A stretch of DNA of 64,000 nt, taken from the NCBI GenBank assembly GCA_035441325.1, contig DAOROA010000015.1, forward strand, positions 16,501 to 80,500, in the 5' to 3' direction. Below, in pieces: positions 33,134-42,796 of this stretch. A program made the translations under genes and the position numbers. The notes under the pieces were generated by a model, which was given only the letters and a program-made list of their open reading frames with translations, was not told where the DNA came from and did not search any database. Position 1 is the first letter of the stretch. Each line of letters begins with the position of its first letter. This stretch comes from Competibacter_A sp002352125 (GTDB taxonomy: Bacteria; Pseudomonadota; Gammaproteobacteria; Competibacterales; Competibacteraceae).

Positions 33134-33781
33134 TTATCGGCCAGACTGGATCGAGCGAAACGTCAAGTTGATCCGGGAGCCGGTTGGCTGGCGGGTCTTG
33201 GGAACGTGATGCCGCCAGCAATGTTGGGTTGTGCCGCCCAGCACCAGCACGTCGCCATCTTCCAACCGCAATTCCACCCGCAATCGCCGCTTTTTGTGCT
33301 GCATCAAAAAACGGCGCGTGGCGCCGAAGCTGACCGAGGCGATCACCGGGTTGCGGCCCAACTCGGGTTCGTCGTCGCTGTGCCAGCCCATGCTGTCTTG
33401 ACCGTCGCGGTACAGATTGAGCAGCGCGCTGTTGAAATGGGCTGCCGCCAGCCTCTCGATACGTTCCCGCACGAGCAGCAGCGTCGGCGTCCACGATACT
33501 GGCTCCAGCCGCAGGCCGGAATAGCTGTAAATGGCATCGGGGTCGCCATACCAAGCGCTCAAGCGGGGCGAGACGATGGCCCGGCCGTACAGGGTGATGG
33601 TGTGTTGTTGCCAAGCCGTTTCCCGTTGCAGCACATCGAATAAACGGGCGCAGTCCGCAGATGCAAAGGCTCGCCGATAGAGCACACCCTCTCCGTCGGG
33701 CAAATCCAATCGCTCGCCGATCGCGCGGACAGCGTTCGAATCGAGGGAGGCCACGAGCGCCGGGTCAGGCGATGCGTTCAC
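33134..33781 (-). CDS. alkB: AlkB-type DNA/RNA alkylation repair dioxygenase
   Basis: 215 residues, GTG start at 33781 overlapping the upstream stop (GTGA). Fe(II)/2-oxoglutarate dioxygenase: iron ligands His134 and Asp136 (WHSDDE), distal His in HHVPKTR, and Arg in GSRINLTFR for 2-oxoglutarate. SVSFGATRRFLMQHK is typical of the family. Removes methyl groups from 1-methyladenine and 3-methylcytosine by oxidation. Length matches E. coli AlkB (216). First chromosomal gene past the prophage and translationally coupled to the NRDE gene. The gap 33030-33133 holds only a weak hairpin (about 33060-33073). Confidence 0.85.
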   Translation of the reverse strand: MNASPDPALVASLDSNAVRAIGERLDLPDGEGVLYRRAFASADCARLFDVLQRETAWQQHTITLYGRAIVSPRLSAWYGDPDAIYSYSGLRLEPVSWTPTLLLVRERIERLAAAHFNSALLNLYRDGQDSMGWHSDDEPELGRNPVIASVSFGATRRFLMQHKKRRLRVELRLEDGDVLVLGGTTQHCWRHHVPKTRQPTGSRINLTFRSIQSGR

Positions 33782-34563
33782 GCCGGCCGCCCGGCACGTT
33801 GTGCCGGTAACGGCCAATCCATCCGAAATTCGCGCCGGTCGGCATCGGGCCAAGTCACCTCGACCATACAGATATCGCCGATATTGTTCGCCAGCAACAC
33901 GGTGGATGCGCGGGTGCCGTAATTTGGCGCGTCGATAAAGACGGGCGATAACCAGCGTTCCCATTCCAGCGGGATACCGGTCCGGGGAAGCTCGGTATCG
34001 GGTGCGGGTACGCGATCCGTCAGCAAGTCCAACAGGTCGTCCGCAGTCGGATTCGGCCGGCGGTTCAGCAGTTGGTGCAACGACAGCCGGCCCCGCTTCA
34101 GCTTGGGCCACGGCGTGTCGAGCAGATGGTTGCTGAGGCCGTACAGGCCGGGCGCCAGCGAACGAGGCTCGCCGGCGAGGTTGGCGTAATAAAACAATTC
34201 CTCTCCGTCGCCCAGCAGCAGGTTGAAGCTGTTGTAAGAACTGGCGCGCGCGACCAGCCGATCCAGGTAGGCGTGCGCCGGTTCATCACCTTGCAGGTAA
34301 TCGCTGACCAGCCGACCACGCGAGGGCGCGTTTTGCACTATTCTGGCCGGGTCGCGGTAGTTGGTGAGCGCGGCGAAGCGACCGGTGCGAGTGATGCCTA
34401 GCCAAGTACCGCCTTCCTTGAGATCGCGGCCGGCCAACACTTGCGGGCTGTCGTTCCAAAAAGCCAGTGGCGCGGTGGGGCGATCGAGAAATTCGTCGCG
34501 ATTGGCCGCGACGATCAGCCGGAAGCTTGGATGACGGCGGTAGGCGAACAAGATGAGGCACAT
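33778..34563 (-). CDS. NRDE/TANGO2 family protein
   Basis: 261 residues from ATG 34563, the start that exposes Cys2 (MCLILFAYR), as is usual in this family; an upstream TTG is less likely. NRDE-family signature VAANRDEFLDRP, then FWNDSPQVLAGRDLKEGGTWLGITRTGRFAALTN. TANGO2-like proteins are conserved from bacteria to mitochondria; proposed roles include haem or lipid handling. Coupled to alkB by a 4-base overlap. Substrate not inferable. Confidence 0.85.
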   Translation of the reverse strand: MCLILFAYRRHPSFRLIVAANRDEFLDRPTAPLAFWNDSPQVLAGRDLKEGGTWLGITRTGRFAALTNYRDPARIVQNAPSRGRLVSDYLQGDEPAHAYLDRLVARASSYNSFNLLLGDGEELFYYANLAGEPRSLAPGLYGLSNHLLDTPWPKLKRGRLSLHQLLNRRPNPTADDLLDLLTDRVPAPDTELPRTGIPLEWERWLSPVFIDAPNYGTRASTVLLANNIGDICMVEVTWPDADRREFRMDWPLPAQRAGRPA

Positions 34564-34602
34564 GGAGATCAAAAGGACCGGTCGAAATGGCGGCGGGCGA
34601 TA

Positions 34603-35238
34603 TCAGGTCTCGGAGTAAGCTTTGAGAACGCCGATGACCATCGCCATCCGGATGAGTTGCGACAAGGTATCGGCTTGCATTTTCAGCATGACCTTGGCGC
34701 GATGGACTTCCACAGTCTTGCGGCTCAGGCTTAACGCCTCGGCGATTTCCCGGTTGGACAAGCCTTCTACGACTCGCCGCAACACGTCCTGCTCGCGAGG
34801 AGTCAGGGTGTCGAATCGACCCATCAAGTCCTGTCGCCGCGCGCGGGCACGCCGCCGCGTCAAGTCTTCGGCCAGCGCGTTGTGGACACAATCCAACAGC
34901 AACTGGTCGTTGAACGGTTTTTCGATGAAATCCCGCGCACCTTGCTTCATGGCGGCGACCGCCATCGAGACGTCGCTGTGGCCGGTGATAATGATGGTTG
35001 GTACGTCGATACCGCGATTGCGCAAGTGTTGCTGTACGCTTGGGTCGTTGCGTCCCGGAACGCGGATATCCAGCAGCAGACAACCCGGACGGTCGGGTCG
35101 ATAAGCGGCCACGAACGCTTCGGTATCAACGAAAACCAGCACTTGCAACCCCACGGATTCCAGCAGGCACTGGAGCGAATCGTGCGATACCGAATTGTCG
35201 TCCACGACGTAAACCAACGGAGCATCGTGCTCGTTCAT
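34603..35238 (-). CDS. FixJ-family response regulator
   Basis: 211 residues. Receiver domain about 1-120: acidic pair Asp13/Asp14, phosphoacceptor Asp57 (LLLDIRVPG), Thr85, Lys107 (FIEKPF). LuxR-type DNA-binding helix-turn-helix about 140-205 (LTPREQDVLRRVVEGLSNREIAEALSLSRKTVEVHR). The loop after Asp57 reads GRNDPS instead of the usual GMSG. Its start overlaps the kinase stop by 4 bases. Acts as the output transcription factor of the pair. Targets unknown; a divergent acyl-CoA operon is adjacent. Confidence 0.9.
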   Translation of the reverse strand: MNEHDAPLVYVVDDNSVSHDSLQCLLESVGLQVLVFVDTEAFVAAYRPDRPGCLLLDIRVPGRNDPSVQQHLRNRGIDVPTIIITGHSDVSMAVAAMKQGARDFIEKPFNDQLLLDCVHNALAEDLTRRRARARRQDLMGRFDTLTPREQDVLRRVVEGLSNREIAEALSLSRKTVEVHRAKVMLKMQADTLSQLIRMAMVIGVLKAYSET

Positions 35239-36509
35239 AGCGCGTCGACCGCAGTGTCGGCTATCGGTAAGGTCAGGCTGAACATAGCGCCATAGCCGCT
35301 ATTGTTTTCGGCCCATAAACGGCCCCCTTGGTTCTCTACCAACGAACGGCTGATCGCCAAACCCAAACCCAGTCCTTGCGGTTTGGTGGTGTGAAAACTT
35401 CGAAACAGTTGCTCGGTATTGCCGTCCGGTAACCCAGGGCCTTGGTCTCGAATCCGGACGAGTATCCGGTCCGATCTTTGGTGTTTCGCTTCGATTGCGA
35501 CGACGCCGTGTTCGAGCTGGGGATGCGGACCAGCTTCGATGGCGTTGTACAGCAGGTTGAGCAACACTTGCTCGATCTGGAGCGGATCGCCGCATACTTG
35601 GGGCAGCGGTTTGGAGAGAAACCGGAGTTCAAGCCGGATCCGATGCTTGTTGGCTTCCGTTTCGCACAGATCGATGACGTTGGCCAACAAGCGCGTCAAA
35701 TCCACAGCCACCCGGCGAACGGGCTCTTTGCGGATCAGCTTGCGCAACCGTTTGACCAGATCGCCCGCCCGGCAGGCCTGTTTGGCGATTTGATCCAGAC
35801 GCTCGCGCAATACCATCGGCGGTGGCGCGCCGGTCTCCAGTTGCCGCTGGCTGCCGTGCGCATAATTGACGATGGCCGCCAACGGCTGGTTCAACTCGTG
35901 GATCAGGCTCGAAGTCATCTCGCCCAGCAGCAGCAACCGGCCGGCATGGGCCAGCTCGGTGCGGCGGACGATTTCGGTCTCCTGCCGGCGCAGCGCCGCC
36001 GCTAGCACTCGGCCCAAAGCGTACAGAAAGCAGCGTTGCTCTTCGTCGGGAATTTGATCGATGAATACGCACAAGGCCAGCAAGCGGCACGAAGCCGCCC
36101 GCAGCGGCTGCAACAGCAAGACGCTATCGTCGGGCATCACGAGGATTTCGGCGGGATCGGCCGCATTCTCGTCCGGGCAGTCCGCACCGGGCCGCGCGGC
36201 TAAACCGGCGAGGGCATTCCGCAGGAAGCGGTTTCCGTCCGGATCGAACCCTAGCGGTTGCCAGCGGCCTTCGACGTACTCGGCCAGCGGTTCGTCTTTC
36301 CGCTGACGCAAGAGTAAACTGCGTTGGCCCCCGCAAATGGCGTGCAGGCCTATCGCCGTCTGCTCCAGCAAGGTTTCCAGCAAGCTGTCGCGTAAGGCTA
36401 ACACGCTGATCTTGACCAGCAATTCCTGGCGATGTCGCAAAAGGAGATCGCGGTGGTGATCGACCAGGAACGATAGGGCTTCTTTACGTCGTTCCTGTGA
36501 AAGGGCCAT
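35235..36509 (-). CDS. Cytosolic sensor histidine kinase (FixL-like)
   Basis: 424 residues with no membrane helix. N-terminal about 1-180 is a sensor region of GAF-like length with several Cys but no recognisable haem or PAS motif. Phosphoacceptor His204 in IHELNQPLAAI (HisKA), then N-box LLNLLYNAIEA, G1 DQGPGLPDG, G2 GLGLGLAIS. The kinase core is the FixL/NtrB-like subtype that partners FixJ regulators. Divergent from the enoyl-CoA hydratase at 36656. Signal unknown. Confidence 0.88.
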   Translation of the reverse strand: MALSQERRKEALSFLVDHHRDLLLRHRQELLVKISVLALRDSLLETLLEQTAIGLHAICGGQRSLLLRQRKDEPLAEYVEGRWQPLGFDPDGNRFLRNALAGLAARPGADCPDENAADPAEILVMPDDSVLLLQPLRAASCRLLALCVFIDQIPDEEQRCFLYALGRVLAAALRRQETEIVRRTELAHAGRLLLLGEMTSSLIHELNQPLAAIVNYAHGSQRQLETGAPPPMVLRERLDQIAKQACRAGDLVKRLRKLIRKEPVRRVAVDLTRLLANVIDLCETEANKHRIRLELRFLSKPLPQVCGDPLQIEQVLLNLLYNAIEAGPHPQLEHGVVAIEAKHQRSDRILVRIRDQGPGLPDGNTEQLFRSFHTTKPQGLGLGLAISRSLVENQGGRLWAENNSGYGAMFSLTLPIADTAVDAL

Positions 36510-36655
36510 CAGTTAGGATAATGATTCAGTCCCCATGAAGATTGTCGCACGGTATCGAGATACGGAGACCCACGTTCGCCAAAACAGACCGATAGAATAT
36601 ACCTCGCCATTCGAAATTTCGAGCAACCCTTCACGGCTAGAGGAGGATCGTCGCC

Positions 36656-37456
36656 ATGACCGCCGCCACTCATTCCGAAGACGCCTTAGTGCTACGCCAG
36701 GTCGAGGCGAACGTCGCCACGCTGACGCTTAACCGCCCCAAACAATACAACGCCTTGTCTCAGGCCATGTTGGCTGCGCTGCAAACGGAATTGGATGCTG
36801 TCGCGGTCGATGGAGCGATTCGCGTGGTGGTGATCGCGGGTAGCGGTTCGGCGTTCTGCGCCGGCCACGATCTCAAGGAGATGCGCGCTCACGCCGACCC
36901 CGCTTTCCACCGGGACTTGTTTGCCCAATGCGGGCGGGTCATGTTGACCATCAACCGCTTGCCGCAGCCGGTGATCGCGCGGGTGCACGGCATCGCCACC
37001 GCTGCCGGTTGCCAACTGGTCGCGGCTTGCGATCTGGCGGTCGCGTCCGACAACGCTCGTTTTGCGACCTCCGGTATCAACGTCGGTCTGTTTTGCTCCA
37101 CGCCCGGTGTGGCGCTGAGCCGGAATCTGGGCCGCAAACAGGCTTTGGAGCTGTTGCTGACCGGCGATTTCATCGACGCGCCGACCGCCTTGCAACAGGG
37201 GTTGGTGAACCGGGTGGTTCCGCTCGACCAGTTGGACGCCGCCGTCTGGCAATTGGCCGATGCCATTCGCAGCAAATCGCCGCTGGCCATCACCGTGGGC
37301 AAGGAACTGTTCTACAAGCAATTGGAGATGGGGCTGGAAGCGGCCTATGCTTGTGCTAGCGAAACCATGGCCTGCAACATGAACAGCGAGGATGCCCGCG
37401 ACGGGATTGATGCCTTCATCGCCAAACGCAAACCACCGGCATGGAAAGGTTGTTGA
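36656..37456 (+). CDS. Enoyl-CoA hydratase/isomerase family protein
   Basis: 266 residues, GAGGAGGA ribosome site. Crotonase fold: LNRPKQYNALSQAM, oxyanion-hole FCAGHDLKEM and HGIATAAGCQLVAACDLAVAS. The catalytic Glu positions of true hydratases are not conserved in the usual way, so it may be the ECHDC3-like branch rather than a beta-oxidation hydratase. Followed by an acyl-CoA ligase 54 bases on. Probably fatty acid degradation or a related acyl-CoA step. Confidence 0.8.
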   Translation: MTAATHSEDALVLRQVEANVATLTLNRPKQYNALSQAMLAALQTELDAVAVDGAIRVVVIAGSGSAFCAGHDLKEMRAHADPAFHRDLFAQCGRVMLTINRLPQPVIARVHGIATAAGCQLVAACDLAVASDNARFATSGINVGLFCSTPGVALSRNLGRKQALELLLTGDFIDAPTALQQGLVNRVVPLDQLDAAVWQLADAIRSKSPLAITVGKELFYKQLEMGLEAAYACASETMACNMNSEDARDGIDAFIAKRKPPAWKGC

Positions 37457-37510
37457 ACGGCCACGCGAATATCATAACTGACCATAAACTATCCACCAGA
37501 GGACCGCATC

Positions 37511-39157
37511 GTGACGAACGCCAAAACACATAACGCTTATGCAATGAATCTGGATCAGAATGCCGCCAATTTCGTACCGCTGACCCCACTGACCTTCATC
37601 GAGCGCGCCGCTTCGGTTTATCCCCACCACACCGCCGTGGTCCACGGTCCGGTTCGGCGCAATTGGGCGGAGACTTACGCCCGATGTCGGCGATTAGCCT
37701 CGGCGCTCCAGCGGCGCGGCATCGGTCTGGGTGATACGGTGGCGGCCATGCTGCCCAACATTCCCGAGATGTTCGAGCTGCACTTTGGCGTGCCGATGAG
37801 CGGTGCCGTGTTGAACACCATGAACATTCGGTTGGACGCCGAAACCATCGCGTTCATGCTCGAACACGGCGAGGCCAAAATTCTGATCACCGACCGCGAG
37901 TTTTCGGAAACCATCGGCAAGGCGTTGCGGCTGATCCAAATCCAGAAACGGCCGCTGGTGATCGACGTCGACGATCCGCAGTTCATCGGCGGCGAGAAAC
38001 TGGGGCAACTGGATTACGAGACATTGCTGGCCGAAGGCGATCCGGAGTTCGCTTGGCAAAACCCCGCCGACGAATGGCAGGCTATCACCCTCAATTACAC
38101 TTCCGGCACCACCGGCAATCCGAAGGGCGTGGTTTACCACCATCGCGGCGCCTATTTGAATGCGATTTGCAACGCCATGGTCTGGAACATGGGCCTGCAC
38201 CCTGCCTATCTGTGGACCTTACCGATGTTCCATTGCAACGGCTGGTGTTTTCCCTGGACGATCGCGGCTACCGTCGGCACCAATATCTGTCTGCGCCAGG
38301 TTCGCGCCGACATGGTTTTCGACCTGATCAAACGGGAGAAGGTCAGCTACTTCTGCGGTGCGCCGATCGTGCTCAACACGCTCAAGAACGCCCCGGACGA
38401 GATGAAAGCCGGTATCGATCACCCGGTGAAAGTGATGACCGCCGGTGCAGCACCGCCGGCGGCAGTGATCGAAGGCATGGAACAGATGAATTTCGAAGTC
38501 ACCCACGTCTACGGCTTGACCGAAACCTATGGGCCTGCGGTGGTATGCGCTTGGCACGACCATTGGAACGAGCTGACACTGACGGAACGGGCGGCGCTCA
38601 AATCGCGGCAAGGCGTGCGCTATCCGATGCTGGAAGAATTGATGGTGGCCCATCCCCAGACCCTGGAGCCGGTACCGAAAGATGGCCAGACCATCGGCGA
38701 AATCTTCATGCGCGGCAACAACGTCATGAAGGGGTATCTGAAAAATCCCGGCGCCAGCAAGGAGGCGTTCGAGGGGGGCTGGTTCCACAGCGGCGATCTG
38801 GCAGTCTGGCACGAAGATGGCTACATCGACATCAAGGACCGTTCCAAGGACATTATCATCTCCGGCGGCGAGAACATTTCCACCATCGAGGTCGAGGACG
38901 TGCTGTACCGGCATCCGGCGATCATGGAGGTGGCGGTGGTGGCGCGGCCCGACGAGAAATGGGGCGAAACACCTTGTGCGTTCGTGACCGTTAAGTCGGG
39001 CATGGAACACGTCACGGAAGAGGAGATTATCGAGTTCTGCCGCTCCCAGTTGGCGCGGTTCAAAGTGCCGAAGACCGTGGTGTTTGGCCCACTGCCCAAG
39101 ACTTCGACCGGCAAGATGCAGAAGTACATCCTGCGCGAGCGGGCCAAAGCGATTTAA
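37511..39157 (+). CDS. Acyl-CoA synthetase (AMP-forming)
   Basis: 548 residues, GTG start with GAGG 8 bases upstream. ANL superfamily: P-loop-like YTSGTTGNPKGVVYHH, LTETYGP, GWFHSGDLAVWHEDGYIDIKDRSKDIIISGGENIS, and C-terminal catalytic Lys in KTSTGKMQK. Close in layout to DmdB-like and medium-chain fatty acyl-CoA ligases. Makes acyl-CoA from a free acid, ATP and CoA, feeding the neighbouring hydratase. Exact substrate not readable from sequence. Confidence 0.85.
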   Translation: MTNAKTHNAYAMNLDQNAANFVPLTPLTFIERAASVYPHHTAVVHGPVRRNWAETYARCRRLASALQRRGIGLGDTVAAMLPNIPEMFELHFGVPMSGAVLNTMNIRLDAETIAFMLEHGEAKILITDREFSETIGKALRLIQIQKRPLVIDVDDPQFIGGEKLGQLDYETLLAEGDPEFAWQNPADEWQAITLNYTSGTTGNPKGVVYHHRGAYLNAICNAMVWNMGLHPAYLWTLPMFHCNGWCFPWTIAATVGTNICLRQVRADMVFDLIKREKVSYFCGAPIVLNTLKNAPDEMKAGIDHPVKVMTAGAAPPAAVIEGMEQMNFEVTHVYGLTETYGPAVVCAWHDHWNELTLTERAALKSRQGVRYPMLEELMVAHPQTLEPVPKDGQTIGEIFMRGNNVMKGYLKNPGASKEAFEGGWFHSGDLAVWHEDGYIDIKDRSKDIIISGGENISTIEVEDVLYRHPAIMEVAVVARPDEKWGETPCAFVTVKSGMEHVTEEEIIEFCRSQLARFKVPKTVVFGPLPKTSTGKMQKYILRERAKAI

Positions 39158-39204
39158 GAGATCGTTGCGCTGTTACAGTACAGCGGGGAGTCGCATCGGG
39201 CATA

Positions 39205-39237
39205 ACAAAAATCCCTTCCCCAAACGGAGAAGGGATT
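39205..39237 (-). terminator. Terminator of prpE
   Basis: AATCCCTTC (39210-39218) and GAAGGGATT (39229-39237), with TTTTTG following on the minus strand. Ends the prpE transcript; the convergent ligase gene stops at 39157. Confidence 0.7.
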
Positions 39238-39313
39238 CATTACAACAAGTTCGACCGTTCCGTTCCCACTCACCCCACGGCGCAAAACCGCAAGCGAGTG
39301 GGAGAAAGCTGGT

Positions 39314-41206
39314 TTAATGCTGCCCGACCGCCCGCCGGACTTCTTCCAGCGAGTTAGGATCGTCCAGGGTGGACAGATCGCCTGGATCGCGCCCTTCAGC
39401 CAGCGCCTGGATCGAGCGCCGCAGCAGTTTGCCGGAACGGGTCTTCGGCAGTGCGCTGACAAAGTGGATTCTGTGCGGTTTGGCCACTGCACCCAACAAC
39501 TCCTGCACCTTGGCGATGACTTCCTTCTCCAACCGCTCGGTGGCGCCCGCTTCGCTCAACTGCGTCGGGTCTTTCAGCCGGCAGAAACCGACCGGCACTT
39601 GGCCCTTGACCTTGTCGGCCACGCCGATTACTGCCACTTCGGCTACGCCTGCATGGCTTTGGATTGCTTCTTCGATCTCGCGCGTACCCAGCCGGTGCCC
39701 CGCCACGTTGATCACGTCGTCGGTGCGGCCCAAGATGAAGAAATAGCCGTCGTCGTCGCGCACCGCCCAGTCGAAGGAGTTGTACAGTACCTCCTTGAAG
39801 GTGGTGAAGTAGCTCTTGACGAAACGCTTGTCGTCGCCCCAAACCGTGGACAGGTTGCCCGGCGGCAGCGGCGGCACCACCACCAGCACGCCCTTCTCGT
39901 TGTTGCCGACTTCTTCGCCGGTGGCCTCGCTGATGACCTTGATGTTGTAGCCAAAATTGGGGAAGCCGGGGGAGCCGAAACGGTTTGGCTTGAGATCCAA
40001 ACCCGGCAAATAAGCCAGCATCGCCCAGCCGGTTTCGGTCTGCCAGTAGTGATCCAGCACCGGCCGGCCCAGCCCTTCGGTGATCCAGCGCGAAGTCGGT
40101 TCGTCCAGCGGCTCGCCGGCCAGGAACAGAGTCCGCAGCGAAGACAGATCGTACATCTTCAGGTATTTGGGATCCTGCGACTTCAGCACGCGGATCGCCG
40201 TCGGCGAGGAGAACATGGCGGTGCATTTGTAATCCTGCACGATCTTCCACCAGACACCCGGATCGGGGTTGGTCGGCAAGCCTTCGTACATGATCGTCGT
40301 CACGCCGTAGATCAGCGGTCCGTAAACGATGTAGGAATGGCCGACCACCCAACCGATATCGGAGGTGGTGAACATGGCCTCGCCGGGATTGGTGTTGTAC
40401 AGATACTTCATGGTCGCCGCCAGCGCCACCGCGTAGCCGCCGGTGTCGCGCTGCACGCCCTTGGGAATGCCGGTAGTGCCGGAGGTGTAGAGGATGTAGC
40501 TCGGCTCGGTGGATTCCATCCAGGTGACTGGCACTTCGGCGTCCATATGCTGGTCGCGCAGGGTGGCGTAATCCAGGTCGCGGCCTTCGGTGATCGCCAT
40601 CGCCTTGTCGAGCCCGCGATTGACGATGAGCACTTTTTCCGGCGGGAATTTGGCCAAGCGGATGGATTCGTCCACCAGATGCTTGTAGGGCACCGGCTTG
40701 CCGCCGCGCATGCCGGCATCGGCAGTGATCATCAGCTTGGGTTTGGCATCGTCGATGCGCACCGCCAAGTTGGCCGACGCGAAGCCGCCGAACACCACCG
40801 AATGGATCGCTCCCAACCGGGCGCAAGCCAACATGGCAAAAGCGGCTTCAGCGATCATCGGCATGTAGATGATGACCCGATCACCCTTCTGAATACCCAG
40901 CGATTGCAGCACGGCGGCGCACCGGTTCACTTCGCGGTGCAGCTCTCTATAGGTGTAGACCTTGGTCTCGTTGATCTCGGTGGAAATATAAGAGAGCGCG
41001 GGCTGATCGGGACGGGTGGCCAAATGCCGGTCCACGGCATTGTAGCAAAGATTGGTTTCGCCGCCGACAAACCACTTACTAAACGGAGGGTTATCGTATT
41101 GCAAAACCTTTTGCGGCGGCTTGTGCCAATCGATCATATTGGCTTGTTCGCCCCAAAAGCCATCGGGGTCTTGGATGGAACGACGATGGAATTCTTCATA
41201 CTTCAT
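39314..41206 (-). CDS. prpE: Propionyl-CoA synthetase
   Basis: 630 residues (E. coli PrpE 628), GGAGG 11 bases before the start. N-terminus EEFHRRSIQDPDGFW and PPFSKWFVGGETNLCYNAVDRHL match the PrpE branch rather than acetyl-CoA synthetase. AMP-binding motif YTSGTTGIPKGV; DVINVAGHRLGTREIEEAI; catalytic Lys in TRSGKLLRRS, the site of acetyl-lysine regulation in this family. Activates propionate to propionyl-CoA. Convergent with the acyl-CoA ligase gene, divergent from none. Confidence 0.88.
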   Translation of the reverse strand: MKYEEFHRRSIQDPDGFWGEQANMIDWHKPPQKVLQYDNPPFSKWFVGGETNLCYNAVDRHLATRPDQPALSYISTEINETKVYTYRELHREVNRCAAVLQSLGIQKGDRVIIYMPMIAEAAFAMLACARLGAIHSVVFGGFASANLAVRIDDAKPKLMITADAGMRGGKPVPYKHLVDESIRLAKFPPEKVLIVNRGLDKAMAITEGRDLDYATLRDQHMDAEVPVTWMESTEPSYILYTSGTTGIPKGVQRDTGGYAVALAATMKYLYNTNPGEAMFTTSDIGWVVGHSYIVYGPLIYGVTTIMYEGLPTNPDPGVWWKIVQDYKCTAMFSSPTAIRVLKSQDPKYLKMYDLSSLRTLFLAGEPLDEPTSRWITEGLGRPVLDHYWQTETGWAMLAYLPGLDLKPNRFGSPGFPNFGYNIKVISEATGEEVGNNEKGVLVVVPPLPPGNLSTVWGDDKRFVKSYFTTFKEVLYNSFDWAVRDDDGYFFILGRTDDVINVAGHRLGTREIEEAIQSHAGVAEVAVIGVADKVKGQVPVGFCRLKDPTQLSEAGATERLEKEVIAKVQELLGAVAKPHRIHFVSALPKTRSGKLLRRSIQALAEGRDPGDLSTLDDPNSLEEVRRAVGQH

Positions 41207-41301
41207 GACGTGGATTTCCTCCAGTTCGGTGGTTTGAAATGGCGACGTTGAGATCGTCGTCGAAAATTATTGTAGTCGCCTTGTCGGAAATTTCCTGTCC
41301 G

Positions 41302-41327
41302 CCGTTCCCGCCGCACGGCGGGAACGG
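41302..41327. terminator. GC-rich hairpin downstream of mdh
   Basis: CCGTTCCCGCCG and CGGCGGGAACGG around CA, a 12-base perfect stem 13 bases beyond the mdh stop. No U-tract, so it may be a transcript-stabilising hairpin rather than an intrinsic terminator. Confidence 0.4.
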
Positions 41328-41339
41328 TCGCGGAACGGT

Positions 41340-42326
41340 CTACTTGGCCTTGATCAGGTCTTCGATGCTCGCGCGTTCCTCGCGCAATTCCCGTTCGGTG
41401 GCGCTCATCTTCTCGCGGCTGAACTCGTCGATCGGCAAGCCCTGCACGATTTGGTAGTCGCCGTTCTTGCAGACGCAGGGATAAGAGTAGATCACGCCTT
41501 CGCCAATATCATAGGAACCATCCGAAGGTACCGACATGCTGACCCAGTCACCATCGGGGGTGCCCAACGCCCAGTCGCGCATGTGGTCGATGGCCGAGGA
41601 AGCGGCGGAGGCGGCAGACGACGCGCCGCGGGCTTTGATGATCGCGGCGCCGCGTTGCTGCACGTCCGGAATGAAGGTGCTGCGATACCAGTTCTGGTCA
41701 ACGAGCGAAGTCGCCGGCTGGCCCTTGACGGTGCATTGGCCAATGTCGGGGTATTGGGTCGAGGAATGATTGCCCCAGATCGTCATTTTCTTGATGTCGT
41801 TGATGTGCGATCCGGTCTTTTCGGCCAATTGGCTCAACGCCCGGTTGTGGTCCAGCCGAGTCATGGCGTGGAACCGGCGGCGATCCCGATCCGGAGCGTT
41901 GCTGGCGGCGATCAAGGCATTGGTGTTGGCCGGATTCCCGACCACCAGCACCCGCACATCGGCGGCAGCGTAGTCATTGATCGCCTGGCCCTGCGGCCCG
42001 AAAATGGCGCCGTTGGCGGTCAGCAAATCCTTGCGTTCCATGCCGGGGCCACGCGGCCGGGCGCCAACCAGCATGGCGAAGTTGGCGTCGGTGAAAGCGG
42101 TCTTCAGATCGTCGGTGGGAACCACGCCGGCCAGCAACGGAAAAGCGCAGTCGTTCAATTCCATCACCACGCCTTGCAACGCTTGCAGCGCCGGAGTGAT
42201 TTCCAACAGTTGCAAGATTACCGGTTGATCGGGACCCAACATGCTGCCCGAGGCAATCCGGAACGCCATGGCATAGCCGATGTTGCCAGCGGCACCGGTA
42301 ATGACGACGCGGACGGGTTGTTTCAT
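41340..42326 (-). CDS. mdh: Malate dehydrogenase
   Basis: 328 residues, AAAGGAG before ATG. NAD-binding GAAGNIGYAMAFRI; VGARPRGPGMERKDLL; substrate Arg in RLDHNRA; catalytic His in WGNHSSTQYPD. The sequence is the cytosolic/Thermus type MDH (two-domain, about 327 residues) rather than the E. coli type (312). Interconverts malate and oxaloacetate in the TCA cycle. Hairpin but no classic terminator follows. Confidence 0.92.
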   Translation of the reverse strand: MKQPVRVVITGAAGNIGYAMAFRIASGSMLGPDQPVILQLLEITPALQALQGVVMELNDCAFPLLAGVVPTDDLKTAFTDANFAMLVGARPRGPGMERKDLLTANGAIFGPQGQAINDYAAADVRVLVVGNPANTNALIAASNAPDRDRRRFHAMTRLDHNRALSQLAEKTGSHINDIKKMTIWGNHSSTQYPDIGQCTVKGQPATSLVDQNWYRSTFIPDVQQRGAAIIKARGASSAASAASSAIDHMRDWALGTPDGDWVSMSVPSDGSYDIGEGVIYSYPCVCKNGDYQIVQGLPIDEFSREKMSATERELREERASIEDLIKAK

Positions 42327-42677
42327 GCTTGTGCTCCTTTGACGTTAGCGATGACACGAGAGTGGGTGATAATGCTCCGGCCGCATGCTTGCAACGCGCG
42401 GTCGAAGTGTGGGGTAACAGTAACGAGCGGCCGACGACCCAAATGCGTGAAAACGTGAATGCGGCCGACCCGGCGAGGGAAACTGCGGGCGGGAAGCAGA
42501 AAGCTTTACCGCCGCCGGTGGCGATGCGGATCCGGAAGACAACAAACGGACGTCGGTGGTCGGGCAAGCGTCGTAAATCGCCATATTCCGCGCTGGCACG
42601 GCGACCGCGAGCAGGACAACCGAGCATTCGGCTTGTTGCCCCGGATCGGCGGCCGGAACCGCAGCGATTATTGATTG

Positions 42678-42711
42678 TATAATGCGCCGCCGCTCAAATT
42701 CAGCGGCGTCG
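42678..42711 (+). promoter_or_regulatory. Possible promoter and leader hairpin of cysZ-waaA
   Basis: TATAAT at 42678-42683 has no good -35. A GCCGCT/AGCGGC hairpin follows at about 42690-42710. The 470-base gap 42327-42796 otherwise shows no supported gene; open frames there look like chance. Confidence 0.3.
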
Positions 42712-42796
42712 TCGTCTTGATTTACCATCCAAATAGTACCGTAGATCGCCGCGATTTGAAACGAATGCTGGCTGGTCTCAAGAGGTTTCCACTACC

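Noticed and set aside
39317..41251. 644-residue open frame opposite prpE
   Set aside because: Shadow of a GC-rich gene; prpE on the other strand has full motifs. Other long antisense frames (15655-16851, 16961-17596, 17632-18498, 41451-42458) were dropped for the same reason.
42329..42728. Two overlapping open frames in the mdh-cysZ gap
   Set aside because: Low-complexity, no ribosome sites, opposite strands; they look like chance frames.
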